A stretch of 64,000 bases of DNA, from positions 79,501 to 143,500 of the forward strand of contig CALYMY010000072.1 of assembly GCA_944548615.1 (NCBI GenBank). Direction: 5' to 3'. Below, piece by piece: positions 1 to 11,985 of the stretch. Positions within the stretch are counted from its first letter, which is position 1, and every line of letters begins with the position of its first letter. Below the pieces are notes generated by a model, which was not told the DNA's origin, did no database searches, and was given only the letters and a program-made list of their open reading frames with translations. A program made the position numbers and the translations under genes. Source of the DNA: Micropterix aruncella. Lineage: Eukaryota; Arthropoda; Insecta; Lepidoptera; Micropterigidae.

Positions 1-70
1 TGTAGTCTACTATAGATAACCATCGCCGAAACGTCGGGTGCTACAAACTTAACGCGGTAAATTATAAATA
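1..70. repeat. Fragment of a fold-back repeat arm
   Basis: The first bases hold CGAAACGTCGGG followed by a short CTACAAA stretch, an ACGCGGTAAAT motif and TATAAAT. The same order makes up each arm of the palindromic element at 4116-4297, so this is probably one arm of a related copy cut by the window edge. Confidence 0.5.
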
Positions 71-1159
71 ATGAATAAGATAAAAATGCTTTGCGGTAAA
101 AATTACACAAAACTATTATTAAAATCACTTATAAAGGCAGCTCGAATTACATGTATCTAATATTGAAATCTAGCAGAAAATTATCAATTAGGTGCTAACA
201 ACTTGTTTTCCTGATATGATCTCACTCCTTCGACGTGTCCTCTAAATGTCCGAACCCGTCACATCAGTAGTTTATCGATATGAGATCGTTCTTTAGACCT
301 GGAGTGAACGTACAATAGAGACATGATCTCACAGAGCGATTCCCAACATTGTCTGATCATGGTGGTTGTGCGCTCTCTCCCGCAATATATGCGATAAAAA
401 ATATTAAATTCTTAGAAGGCGAAATCGCTGCAATATCATAATGTATGTTTTCATTTCAAAAAGACGTATGGTATGATTTAAGGGATGACGTATGGTATGA
501 TTGAAGGTATAATTTGAGGGATTTGAGGGATGCTACAGATATTTCTATGGTATTTATTTTGGAGAATACTGGGAGTAATTGGAGTACCCAGGAGTACCCA
601 GTGATAAACCAGTAGGCCACTCTTTCTATGATCTGAACCAATTCGAACTGAAAATATTGTAGCATAATAGTTTTATGTAAGTATTCATGGATTAATTGTC
701 TGACTATATATCTTTCATATTATATAAAACAAAATAATTAAAAAACCGCATTTTTAAAAAGAGTTAAACTACCATTTGATTACATTGCTTTTTTTGTTGT
801 CATTTTTAAAACCATTTTTTTTAGTATTCTAGTTATATATTGTTTATATTTTATCTGTTAATGTGCTGTTATTTTAACAATTCATGATTATTTTTAATTA
901 TTGTATTCAAATATGATACTGAATCTATCATATTTTCTATTTGTTTTAAGGTACAATATTATCAGGTAAAATGTTTGAAATAATTACCTGATACTTAAAT
1001 TAGCTTGTATATTATGACACATTAATTTAAAAAATAGAATATTCGGAGCAGGATGAGCGAACGTAGCTATAGCTTTGATGTATTCCTTGCACTGCTCAAG
1101 TGAATCAACTGCTGGTTCGTCCCATGCCATTGGTATTCTATTGCTCTTCTTGAAGGGGT
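71..1159. other. AT-rich spacer, no gene seen
   Basis: AT-rich DNA with only short chance reading frames. Nothing recognisable was found apart from short local duplications around 465-530 and 570-600. Confidence 0.6.
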
Positions 1160-1855
1160 GTTAATGGAAGCCAATGGGCCATGTTGCAGTTAGGCCACTA
1201 AGAACCATGTATGTAGGGTCAGCCAAACATACGAGTCAACATCTACACGGCGGCCTCCAAGCAGAAGTCCGAGCCCGGGTAGGACTCTGGCCTGCGGACT
1301 AGTCTCCCTTATGAGTCAACATTCGGGCGCTCCTTGAGCAGTTTGCCCACCGTGCGGCGTCAGCCAATCGATTGTGCATTTTCGCTAACAGACGGAGGAG
1401 CCTGGAAATGGGAGACTGGCCCATTGTTTCCTATTGTTTTCCGCGGATAGTTATTAACCTTACTTCAACTGCTCTTGAAACGACCAATCGGCTACCCGAT
1501 ACCGGGTGAACAGACGGGAAAAGGATGCCGTGGTCCGCGATAGATTCGATAGACACCGTAACACCGCTACGTTAGGGAGAGGACCGTGGAAGCGACCTCG
1601 AACCTGTAACCAGCCGGGAGACCGGAGTAATCTGGTTGCAACTGAAAGGAAGCGCATGAGTGTCGGGCCGCAGGGTGATTAACCTGGCTATCTCGCGGTA
1701 AGGCGTTGGCTTCTTGCGGGCGAGTGACGTAACTAGACATGTGCAGTAGACTGTTTTCGTCCCAAGTCTTCTACGCTCACCTCACGGGAGATAGTACGAT
1801 CTAATACCGTTAAAACTTCCTGAGGTGACGGGTCCGCCCATTGTAGATTACAGCT
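1160..1855 (-). repeat. Dispersed repeat family A, copy 1
   Basis: A GC-richer block shared with five other places in the window: 26200-26640, 30950-31553, 31553-32060, 33500-34165 and 41466-42062. One end carries GTCGACTACAACGGG-like sequence followed by a CCGTCACC motif. The other end carries a GGCGGCCTCC and GTCAACA region. Copies are strongly diverged, with no reading frame conserved between them, so it looks like an old non-coding repeat of about 600 bp. I do not recognise its class. Confidence 0.7.
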
Positions 1856-3859
1856 CTTGTGGTCCTCCTTGAAGTCTAATAATTACTCGCGCTAATAGTT
1901 ATACATACAAAAAAAAGCGAAGTTGCTACTCGTTCTCAGAATTATTGAAGTTTGCTATGACCTTCGTACGCTCTTATCGTACGTTATTTTCCATATATTT
2001 TATGTATGTACCTTCTATATGAATAATATAAACACCTCTATTGTATTAATTAAACGAAGTCAATAGGTTATTTTCTATAAAATATGTATCTGTTGAATAA
2101 AATATTTTGCAAATTTAATACTCTATAACTTTTAAGCTACGTATAGCTGCTATAGAATAAAATGTTACATTTGTAATAAGCTATCGTTAAGTATATGTGG
2201 TAAAGTGTTACAACAAACGTCGCAAGTGGGTACGAATTACCCATTTTCATTTAATGAATACGGCAAACGTTGATTTTTAGGGTACATACGGTCATGCGCG
2301 GGCTTTTGATTAATTTAGACGCAAGCGACGATATGCCTCCAATATTTCAGCAGAGAGTACGCTCACCGAACAACAATAACAATTGAAATTACGAATTATG
2401 TATCGGCGTTTGCTTTATTGATTTGTAATTGTTCCCATGGCCCCACGATTGGATGCACAGCATTACTGCATGCAACATGAACATAACGCAAGTAGCTATA
2501 GATATTTTACGTTGTAAATTAGGGGCGTGTATTTTGCGTTGAAAACCTTAATATGTTATTTGTTTCTACCGTATATATTATTTGTTGCTTTTCCAAAAAA
2601 TATATCGTGTTACACGAATATGTAAATAGAGACAGTCCTGTTTTCGAGAAGAAATAGAATTCGAGTTTACACCGGATCTTCTCGTTTTGAGATCTTGGGA
2701 ATCCCAAACAGTTATGTCTGTAAAATGTTTGGCTGTGTGTATGTGTTTATTAGCATATGTGTGTCTATAATCACCTTATCTCAGAAAGTATACGACAAAT
2801 TAAAACCAAGTTACGTACAAAAATAATTCATCCCAAATGCGAGATCTCAAATGCTATTTACAAAAAAACGGCGGTCTTTTAATAAATAATAATATTAATA
2901 ATTCGCTAAATACTAGTCCAAAAAAAATATAAAAATGTTTAACATAGAAGGCTATGATTATTGCGTACAACTTTTGTTTGCGTCACTTTTCGACATCTTC
3001 AGCGGATTTTGAATTAAAATGTTTAATCTGTAAATTGAATCCTTCATAATTCAGTGATTTTAATGCTAATTTGGACAACAATCTTAGAATCATTGAGAAT
3101 AATTAAGTCATTTTTTAATATATTGAATAGCTAACGAGTTTAATAGTTAAAATTTAAAATTGGAGTAAAAATGGAGAATTTTAATATGGAACCCTAAAAT
3201 CGCAAATAATATAGCCAATTAAAAATCAGGTAAATCGAGGACAAAATAACAAAGGAGTTTAAAAAATCGAAAACAATTTATTATTTCACTTATTGTAGGT
3301 ACCTCCTTAATCTGCCTCCTAGGTCAGGTCGTAGCTGATGACGCAACATTAAGAGGCTTAGGTTCTAGAGAGACTGCTGGTAGTTTTTAAGGAAATTATT
3401 ATTTATTTTATTTTATTATTTATTTATTAAAGAATTAATTACTATAAAACATTGATTTTGATGACAAAAATACCAGAAATCGAATGGCAAAACCTTAACC
3501 ATTTGCTTATTTGATTCTGTCACCCAAATGGGACTAGCCCGTTCTAGGGTGGACAGGAAAATATACTCAGTGATGTCAGTTTATTTTTGCACATAAATAT
3601 ATATCCTTAAAAATCTGAAGCTGGTAAATAGAGTCAGTGGAAGTCGTAACATAAATACCAGAAATAGAAATAAGCTTTCAGTATCCAAGATCTTTTTTGC
3701 AGACAAGAATACGTTAGGAGCTTATTTTTCATATTCACTCTTTACATATGTGTATGTGCTATGCATGCATACAATGAAAGCTTTAACGAAATTATCATAT
3801 TTAACCACGACAGTTGGTCCTTTGATAAGAAGGTACTTAAAAAGTTGGTCATCAGATTG
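1856..3859. other. Spacer without recognised gene
   Basis: AT-rich sequence with scattered short frames and no convincing coding segment. A short GC-richer patch at 3300-3390 ending in a TTTA-rich run resembles a retroelement tail but is too short to classify. Confidence 0.5.
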
Positions 3860-4870
3860 AATTGAGTTAGTAACCCTCATTTCCACATGCACTCACATGC
3901 ACCTATACCCCATAGCACATAAACACACCCATACCCAGACACGCTTCTATCACACGAACACACCAACACCCATAACTCAACACAAACATAGCTAAATTAA
4001 TTGTAAATATAAAATCCTTTTTGTTCTCTTTTTATTAGTAGCATATTTTGTATTCCTTATTATTATATTGTAAATAATTTACGACATCATTGGTTTTCCT
4101 AACGTTAGATATTATAAAATCGAAGACTATCGCGGCTGTTTGACATTATAAATAGGATAGAAAACGAATTTACCGCGTGAAATTTGTAGGACCCGACGTT
4201 TCGGTGACGTTGCAGCCGCCGTTGTCGGCTGCAACGTCACCGAAACGTCGGGTCCTACAAATTTCACGCGGTAAATTCGTTTTCTATCCTATTTATAGTT
4301 AGATATTATGTTTGTATTTAGATATTAATATTTTTACGATGTATATTTTTAATTGTTTTTTGATTGCTGCGTTTTAAAACTAATGCATCAACGAATGGAG
4401 TACTCACACGCTGTTGTGAGCTTTATAATACCCATTTAAATAGTATTGATATGTTTAATAATTTCATAATCACTCACAAATACCTACTCCGTAAATCAAA
4501 CCCTAACCGATACAATAAGCTGACTATTAATTTTTAGCTATTTTTAATGATTATAATTACTATTATTATATTTTATATGAGCCATTACTAATATCATACA
4601 CGCTCACACTCCACACTTCACGCTCAACACACTCCCACAAACACATACACACACACACCCTGAATACTAGACTCTTATGTAGTTCTAAACTTGAAGGTAC
4701 AATAGTTTTATTAAGTAGGTTTTTCAAAAAACAAAAATGTAAATTATGTCATTTTATTGAAGTCCGTAACCGGTTTTATTTGTTGTAAATCTGCATACAT
4801 TTTTTAAAATAATATTTCTGTAATACTGTGTGATTTCTCAATAAAGAATTGAATTGAAATAATAAAATAA
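3860..4870 (+). mobile_element. Probable LINE 3' untranslated relic
   Basis: Two CA-rich stretches with CACTCACA- and ACACCC-like words (3880-3990 and 4590-4670) are followed by an AATAAAGAATTGAATTGAAAT-like tail near 4840, a form common at insect non-LTR retrotransposon 3' ends. No reverse-transcriptase motifs remain. The region is interrupted by the fold-back element at 4116-4297. Confidence 0.4.
4116..4297. mobile_element. Fold-back element with 72-bp perfect arms
   Basis: Positions 4147-4218 and 4226-4297 are exact reverse complements (72 bp each) around a 7-base centre, CCGTTGT. The arms contain CCGAAACGTCGGG and an ACGCGGTAAAT motif. A 12-bp direct repeat, GTTAGATATTAT, lies at 4104-4115 and again at 4298-4309, so the inserted unit appears to be 4116-4297, with a 31-bp non-palindromic lead before the left arm. 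Perfect arms imply recent origin or conversion. The mechanism class is unknown: a 12-bp duplication is longer than most cut-and-paste elements make. Confidence 0.8.
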
Positions 4871-4932
4871 TAATAATTTTAAAAATGTTGTTCCATAATT
4901 AAGGGTTTTTTTTATTGCAGTTTTATAATATA

Positions 4933-5151
4933 CTAGCTGCGCCCAGCGGTTTCACCCGCATGGTGATGGAAAATTGTGATAATGATGACAGAAAACCATA
5001 TATCTTTATAAATTATAGCCTATGTGTTATTCTGGTGTGTAAGCTATATTATTGTAAAGTTTCATCAAAATCCATTCAGTAGTTTTTGCGTGAAAGAGTA
5101 ACAAACATCCATACATACATACAAACTTTCGCGTTTATAATATTAGTAGGA
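4933..5151 (-). mobile_element. Short Helitron-like element, complete copy
   Basis: Read on the minus strand, the 219-bp unit begins TCCTACTAATATTATAAA and ends with CTAG next to a GC-rich CCGC/GCGG hairpin region. Flanking bases are A and T. TC and CTAG termini, a subterminal hairpin and A/T insertion are Helitron hallmarks. It is non-autonomous and has no coding capacity. Confidence 0.65.
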
Positions 5152-5239
5152 TAGTAGGATAGAATTTAAATTTCGAATGTCAATTTCTTAGATTTTTTTC
5201 CTACTTACTTGATAGTTATCGTTATATTTTAGATAATTC

Positions 5240-5396
5240 ACACTATATCTTTATAAATTATAGCCTATGTGTTATTCTGATGTGTAAGCTATATTATTCT
5301 AAAGTTTCATCAAAATCCATTCAGTAGTTTTTGCGTGAAAGAGTAACAAACATCCATACATATATACAAACTTTCGCGTTTATAATATTAGTAGGA
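5240..5396 (-). mobile_element. Second, 3'-truncated Helitron-like copy
   Basis: About 157 bp are almost identical to the 5' half of the copy at 4933-5151 and share the same TCCTACTAATATTATAAA terminus. The CTAG end is missing. The two copies lie about 90 bp apart in the same orientation, which suggests local duplication. Confidence 0.65.
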
Positions 5397-5423
5397 TTCT
5401 CTCTGTTTCATATGTCTACAATT

Positions 5424-5460
5424 GAAGGGCTGAAATTCTAAAGGGTCTAAGTGCCAAAAA
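5424..5460 (+). repeat. Left 37-bp terminal inverted repeat
   Basis: An exact inverted match to 7874-7910. It includes the core AAAGGGTCTAAGTG at 5440-5453. Confidence 0.9.
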
Positions 5461-5664
5461 GTTAAAGTCGAGATATAACAAAAAAACTGAATAAAACAAA
5501 CATTTTGTCGAAATTATTATTTATTTCAATTGAAATACAAAGAAAATTATATTCTTAGTCATGAGACTCCGCCGCCAACCTCTCACACCAACAAATATTT
5601 AAAGAAAAAGTATTAAAGTTCCAAAGTCCTGAAATGTCCTATGTAGGTAACTGAATAATAATAA

Positions 5665-5678
5665 AAAGGGTCTAAGTG
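5665..5678 (+). promoter_or_regulatory. Internal copy of the inverted-repeat core
   Basis: AAAGGGTCTAAGTG recurs here in the same orientation as in the left terminal repeat (5440-5453), 225 bp inward and just past the transposase stop codon. Repeated subterminal words often serve as transposase-binding sites; that role is inferred. Confidence 0.5.
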
Positions 5679-5709
5679 ACATGACAACAGTCCTTTAAAA
5701 TGTGTATTA

Positions 5710-7839
5710 TCAAGCTTCTGTTTTATTGATCAAATCATCATAAAATGGTTGGTGTTCAGCAGGTATATACGGCATCATCTGTTTTAGGTCAATTAGTTTT
5801 TCTTTTGATATGTTATTCTTGGCAGGCAATATTAGAAGTACCATATCCTTCAGTTGAGAGGGCATTTTTCCCTTTTTAAAAATGTTGATGGTGTCCCAAG
5901 GTATAGGATCATTGAAAGATTGCATTAAATCAACATATGGTAGCCGGTTTTTCTGGATTCTTATCCATGACACAGTTGATATTTTCAATTTTGTTGTATT
6001 CAGGAACTCCGTGGAGGCTTCATTGAGGTCTTTAAAATCATGTTGGTCCAGTGTTATAGGTTCGAATGGGTTTTTGTGACACGATTCACGTATCATTTTT
6101 TCGATATCTGCAGGTTCATAGCATTTGACCACTTTTTTTCTCTGTTCTATCTGTGCAAAGTCACGATCACATGACATGAAAGAGTGGCCACTGACCAAGT
6201 ATTTATGATCTATGATATCGAACACGCCATTGGCAACTAAATAAATAAGAATAAATAACACCATCCGGTTTTTATTCTGGCCTATGCAGTTGTCGCTCCA
6301 AATTACTATTTTTTTTTTTAAAGTATTGGCAGACATTATATTTAAAACCTTCAACAGTGAAGAACCAACTTCATTACCTCCTCTTCCGGCATATGATTCA
6401 TTCCAGAGGCACATGTATGCTTTTTGGTTGTCAGCAATATGAACGCAAAGGTTGTAACACGAGAGCTGTCTGCTATAAAACATCTGACTATGAGTCAATG
6501 TCGGTATAAAAATGACTTGTTGCATGTCCATAGCCATTGTCAACGTATCGCTCGTTGGGGATTGGGATTTTACCGAATCCGCTTTCATTGTATTTTGAGC
6601 ACTTTCAGCTTTACGGTGATGGTTTTCTAGCTCGATAGCAGTATGAGTTTTTTGTCTTCCTTCAGAGCATTTCAGTTTAGCATGAAGAAGATCACACTTT
6701 GAACAGGTATCTGTTCGTGGGCGTCCAAACTTCAAATAGGGAAAATGCTTTTTGAAGGTTGTAAAGTAATATCTGTAGGTCACAGGCGAGTCTGGGTATT
6801 TTTCTTTGAATGCCAGGTATAAACGGTGAATATTAAGATCGGGGCTTAAATAATATTTTTGAGTTTCATGTCGACTGTAGTGACTTTCTTGAGAAGGGAA
6901 AGACTTAATATGATGCAGTACTATCTCGAAAATTTCAGCAGTGAATTTTCTGGGCTTGTTTCCGGATCCCCGCTTGTCTATGAAAATCACTTCTCCGCGC
7001 TTCTTTTTTTCCACCAAAGTCTGGACTTTCTTATGCGAAATGGCAAAAACAGCTTGAAAAGTCTGACGGCATACCTGGACATGGTTCCCAGTACCGTCTG
7101 GCAGAGTATAAGCTACTGATGTTTGTCTGCGACTGTCTACAGCGTTGGTGTATGTACCGTGTCGCCTTCTTCCAACTGGAGTTATTTGAATGAGCCCGAG
7201 AAGATATGTTCCTTGCTTAATAGCGTCTCCAATTCTATAGTATTCCATCATAAGGGTTTCTCTCCTCTCGTGTAAAATTTGCCCACAATGAAATTTACAC
7301 TTGCAGGCAACCTGAAATAATAATATAGTTTTTAAATAGAAGCACATTATCCAGTGAATGAAAACCACCTTACATTATTTAATTACTAACAGACGAAACG
7401 TCGCGTATATTTGCCCAACGATGCTACGCAACTGTAAGTTATTAAATAATGATTATTAAAAAATAATACTAACCTCTTTCAGCGTTTTCTTTGGAATTTT
7501 AATCTTTTTTGATGTTATATACTCCTCCCCGCACAAACGACGCTTCTTCCGTTGAATTTTCACATTCTCTTTCCGATTTTTCGCAACATGTGTTGTTGTC
7601 TGAAGTCGAAGGCACCGGCGTAACGTCCATCTCCATAAACTTGTTAATTGCCACTGAACGATAGAAAAGACGGCGCCGCCGCGTACCGGTCGCAGCTTGC
7701 GCCAGATCACACACACTCGCCTTTCCGATGCACACGCATAGTGGAACATAGACCCGCTCCTTGCTTTAACAGCTTGTGTGTAGTAGTGGGGCGGAGTTAG
7801 ACACTTAGACTCTTTTATACGACATTGGGCTTGGCACAT
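5710..7839 (-). CDS. Transposase-like protein, SDNC/GHS-D family, two exons
   Basis: The main exon (5710-7311) encodes about 533 residues. A 162-bp intron (7312-7473) has GT...AG borders on the minus strand, with TTATTTCAG as acceptor, and joins in phase 0 to an upstream exon ending at 7474. Across the join, GEEYITSKK in exon 1 runs into a Cys-rich start, [11 protein letters not shown]. Numbered on the open frame that starts at 7368: CSKC at 222-225, MDMQQ (D281), then FYSRQL with [17 protein letters not shown] (D359) and [11 protein letters not shown] (D401). The three acidic positions suit an RNase-H-fold DDD/E catalytic site. This motif order matches a large uncharacterised arthropod family (DUF7869-type), which I take to be transposase. 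Exon 1 is uncertain: its frame is open back to an ATG at 7839, but a second frame (7499-7735) holds an acidic, more protein-like N-terminus, so a one-base indel in exon 1 is possible. Confidence 0.8.
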
Positions 7840-7873
7840 TGATTGTATTTCCGTGAAAATATCGGTTTGAGAT

Positions 7874-7910
7874 TTTTTGGCACTTAGACCCTTTAGAATT
7901 TCAGCCCTTC
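7874..7910 (-). repeat. Right 37-bp terminal inverted repeat
   Basis: An exact reverse complement of 5424-5460, followed by AATT. Confidence 0.9.
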
Positions 7911-8153
7911 AATTCCCTCAGAGAGATGGCTCACTTTATTTAATTTAGAAAAATACTCCAATCTTATATTTCCACATTCCTTACCTACCTTCTGAAAAAA
8001 TATATATTCCACAGTTTCAATCATTTTGAATCCTTCTGATCTTTTTACTATTAAAATTTACCTTTTATGAATACATGAGATTTTGCACAGATAAACTTTT
8101 ATTGTTCCTAGATGTATTTTTATTAACAATGTTTAATAAGTGCGATAAGTTCC

Positions 8154-9280
<1,127 letters not shown>

Positions 9281-9284
9281 TTAA

Positions 9285-9540
9285 CCCCTAGAGCCCCAAT
9301 TGGCCAATATCGGCCACAACACGATTCAGCGTGACGGCCCCATTTAATTTTATTTTAATTTAATTTGTTTTATTTTATTATGTTTTATTATGTTAATATG
9401 TTTATTTTAATTATGGCTAGTGTTTGTCAGTAATTAATGTTTTGGTGAGACAGTGTCATAATTCAATTTTTTTACTAATTTTTACTAAAAATTTTTGGAC
9501 ATTAACTTGTCAATCGGCCGAGGGGCCGAGGCGTGAAGGG
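9285..9540. mobile_element. piggyBac-like MITE, about 256 bp
   Basis: The left edge is TTAA followed by CCCCTAGAGCCCC; the right edge is CGAGGCGTGAAGGG followed by TTAC. The right terminus is nearly the same as that of the large piggyBac-like element ending at 60735 (CGAGGCTTGAAGGG, then TTAA). TTAA targets and CCC...GGG ends are typical of the piggyBac superfamily. TTAC is probably a mutated TTAA. There is no coding capacity. Confidence 0.6.
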
Positions 9541-9910
9541 TTACGGCAACACTCCAAGACTTGCTTATTAGCTGTTTTGTACGCTGGCTAAACGTAAAAT
9601 GAAATGGCGCTGGCGCGTCGTCGTCGATAGCGACGAGACGCGCCTGCCCGAAAAGGCGACCGCTTTCTCTAAAGTCTCTCAGCCAAAAAAAAAAAACCTA
9701 ATTACCCACAATGGAAATTCTTCTAGATTAATCTATTTCCGGATATCCAACTAGGGATGTTAAAACGAATTTATATTGATGTACGGCAAATATAAACTAG
9801 AGTATGTCGCATATGGATGTGCGTATTTATGTTATTTTTAATGATTAATTACACTTTCTAAGTACATAGTATATATTTTTTCCAAATTTAAATTCATAGT
9901 GACAGCATAT

Positions 9911-10035
9911 TTAAAAAAAAATCTCAACAATAAATATTAATTATAATTATTAAAGGTAGTGAATAAACTGCAATTATGCAGTCTAAATTAATAACCTGCG
10001 GTTGACACAGGACGCGTCCCGAATGTACTCGATCG
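9911..10035 (+). repeat. Dispersed repeat E, copy 1
   Basis: Shares order and sequence with 37290-37412: an AT-rich lead, TGCAATTnTnCAGTCT, then a short spacer and the 12-bp palindrome GGGACGCGTCCC (here AGGACGCGTCCC). Class unknown. Confidence 0.55.
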
Positions 10036-10074
10036 CCGTTTGCATATCGGTTTATTTATAATGGGAAGCAAAAG

Positions 10075-10440
10075 TATATAGCAAAAGACCGAGTCAATGG
10101 CGGTATAACCATTCCCAACTGGGCACCCGGTTGAAGAGGTCTCAGCGCCCTAAGGTCCTAAATAGACCTAAAATGTCTGGTGCAGAAGGCAACGGGAGAC
10201 CACTGCACTATATATCCCTAGTAGTTAGCAATGGAAAAGTCAAAAATAGCCATGGACCCGAGTGTCCGGCGGCCCTTTAATGGGTCAGGGGTGCTAAGAA
10301 TCCCCGGGTGGAAAACTGGACCGGGTTCACCAGTACGGAACAGCTTTTCCGGATGGCGCAAGACCGGCCAAAGTATTCAGAGCTAACGGCTAACCTACAG
10401 TAATGGAGAGGCACTTCAAGAAAAAGAAGAAGTATATAGT
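10075..10440 (+). repeat. GC-rich repeat-like segment, maybe LINE 5' region
   Basis: A block of mixed composition with phrases such as GGCAACGGGAGACC, CACTGCACTATATAT and AGTAGTTAGCAATGG, ending in an A/G-rich AAGAAAAAGAAGAAG run. I have an impression of 5' leader regions of lepidopteran non-LTR elements, but cannot verify it. No frame is open across it. Confidence 0.3.
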
Positions 10441-11340
10441 AATGTCCTATGCATTACAATATTTAAGCATAAAAGCATATGAAACCGTCGCTGCTTTCCA
10501 AATCACCAATAAAAGATATTCGCTCAAATGAAGCATTATATTACGTATTCCAACTACGTCGTAAAGCAGGCCCATTGAATCACTGTGCGTCTGTGCAAAC
10601 TCCTATGACACAGGGCGGAGAGATTGCTATTTACATCACAAGTAATAATATCAATTTTGTCGGCGAGGACGAATGAACGGCTGACAAAGCCAATATTTGC
10701 CGGTTGCTCTGACATGCCACGCGTCGCGCCTCCTGCAAAACATAATTGTATGCAGGCGCCATTGAAAATACGTACGCCGAAGTAGAAAATAAATTCAATA
10801 TCGCACGAGACGCGTTCGGTATATCAATATGGAGAGTGAAAGGGTTCCTATTGTGTGCAATGGAGTATTAGGTTGTACCGCTCTGGGGTTATAATATCTG
10901 ACTTTCTTATTGTTGTACGGCCGCCTTCCATAAAATATCCAGAATTTTGTTTTATCTACGGTATGGCGAGAATGTTAATTTTGGCATATTATTACGAAAG
11001 ACAATCTATTAACCCTTCGGCTATGTAACGACCAAATTTGATTGCACATCAATTAGCGGCTTGCTCCCGGAGCGCACAGTAATATTATTTTCTAATTCGA
11101 ACGCATCCTACCACAAATCCATACCAAATATCTCATTGTTACCATAGATACATAGACAGCCGCTAGGATAATTTCGCGCGTCATTTTGCGGATATTTCTG
11201 GTAAAATTCCATTTTCAAACATCATAATTTTATTTTCAAGAAATCATCAAAATTTTTATTGGTTTTGTTGGAGACTTCTTATTGGTTTTGTTGCGTACTT
11301 TTTACCAGACGAAACAATAACAACATCAGGAAACAACAAT
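10441..11340. other. Spacer, no gene seen
   Basis: Mixed-composition DNA with one 65-residue chance frame. A TTAACCCTTCGG sequence near 11010 resembles a piggyBac-type end, but no partner was found. Confidence 0.4.
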
Positions 11341-11985
11341 TTACCACCGATAACGGTGACTCGTGCCGGCCGATCAGTAAAAGCCCCAGTGCGATTTAAT
11401 AGTAACATAGCATCCTTTCGCTATATACCAAGCAGACATGACGTTTATCGCTCGCCAGCATAAATACGAGGCAGCAAGATAACGAAAACCGACCGCACAG
11501 CTGATAAATATGCCAAAGTATGCACAACAAACAATCGGTCATGGCTAAACAACATTATCAACACGCACAATTACAAACACTACAACCAATCTCAAAAATT
11601 CATCAATGGACTACACTACGTACAACACGCTGAGCCGACACACTTCATTCACGAAAAACTACAAAACGCCAAGAATAGGCGGTAGAGAAACCACTCATCC
11701 ATGGCAAAACAACAACAATATTATTTTCACTCGCAACAACAGGAGCAATTCCCAAGCAACATCCATGGATATGACGTATAAGTCAAAGCAATTTGGAAGT
11801 CAACTGTATGATTTAGCGACAAACAGACTCAAATCACCGAAACGTACAACCTTATCGCAGAGACGACTACACCGTATTCCAGAACATCTTCAAACGGGAA
11901 CCTCAATATCCAATACCTGATGTCCACACGAACGCGCAGAAAAACAAACTTCGGACTTCAGACGTCACGCACGCGACAATATTCA
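11341..11985 (+). pseudogene. Possible Ty3/gypsy gag relic (weak)
   Basis: A frame of 104 residues (11606-11920) is rich in Asn, Thr and Ser and contains QATSMDMTYKSKQF, which resembles the PMD(V/I) segment near the end of some insect gypsy Gag proteins. Neighbouring frames are broken and no protease or polymerase follows. The assignment is tentative. Confidence 0.25.

Larger units (their letters stand above)
5424..7910 (-). mobile_element. Complete 2.5-kb DNA transposon, possibly Sola-like
   Basis: The ends are perfect 37-bp inverted repeats (5424-5460 and 7874-7910) starting GAAGGGCTGAAATTC. They are flanked on both sides by AATT (5420-5423 and 7911-7914), consistent with a 4-bp target duplication, although AATT is itself palindromic. 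Inside, on the minus strand, is one two-exon gene for an RNase-H-like transposase candidate. Sola-superfamily elements are known to make 4-bp duplications, which fits, but I cannot confirm the superfamily without a search. Perfect ends and an uninterrupted main exon suggest recent activity. Confidence 0.85.

Noticed and set aside
4933..5396. Possible CRISPR-like or tandem array because of the two near-identical copies
   Set aside because: Only two copies, with Helitron-type termini, in a eukaryotic context.
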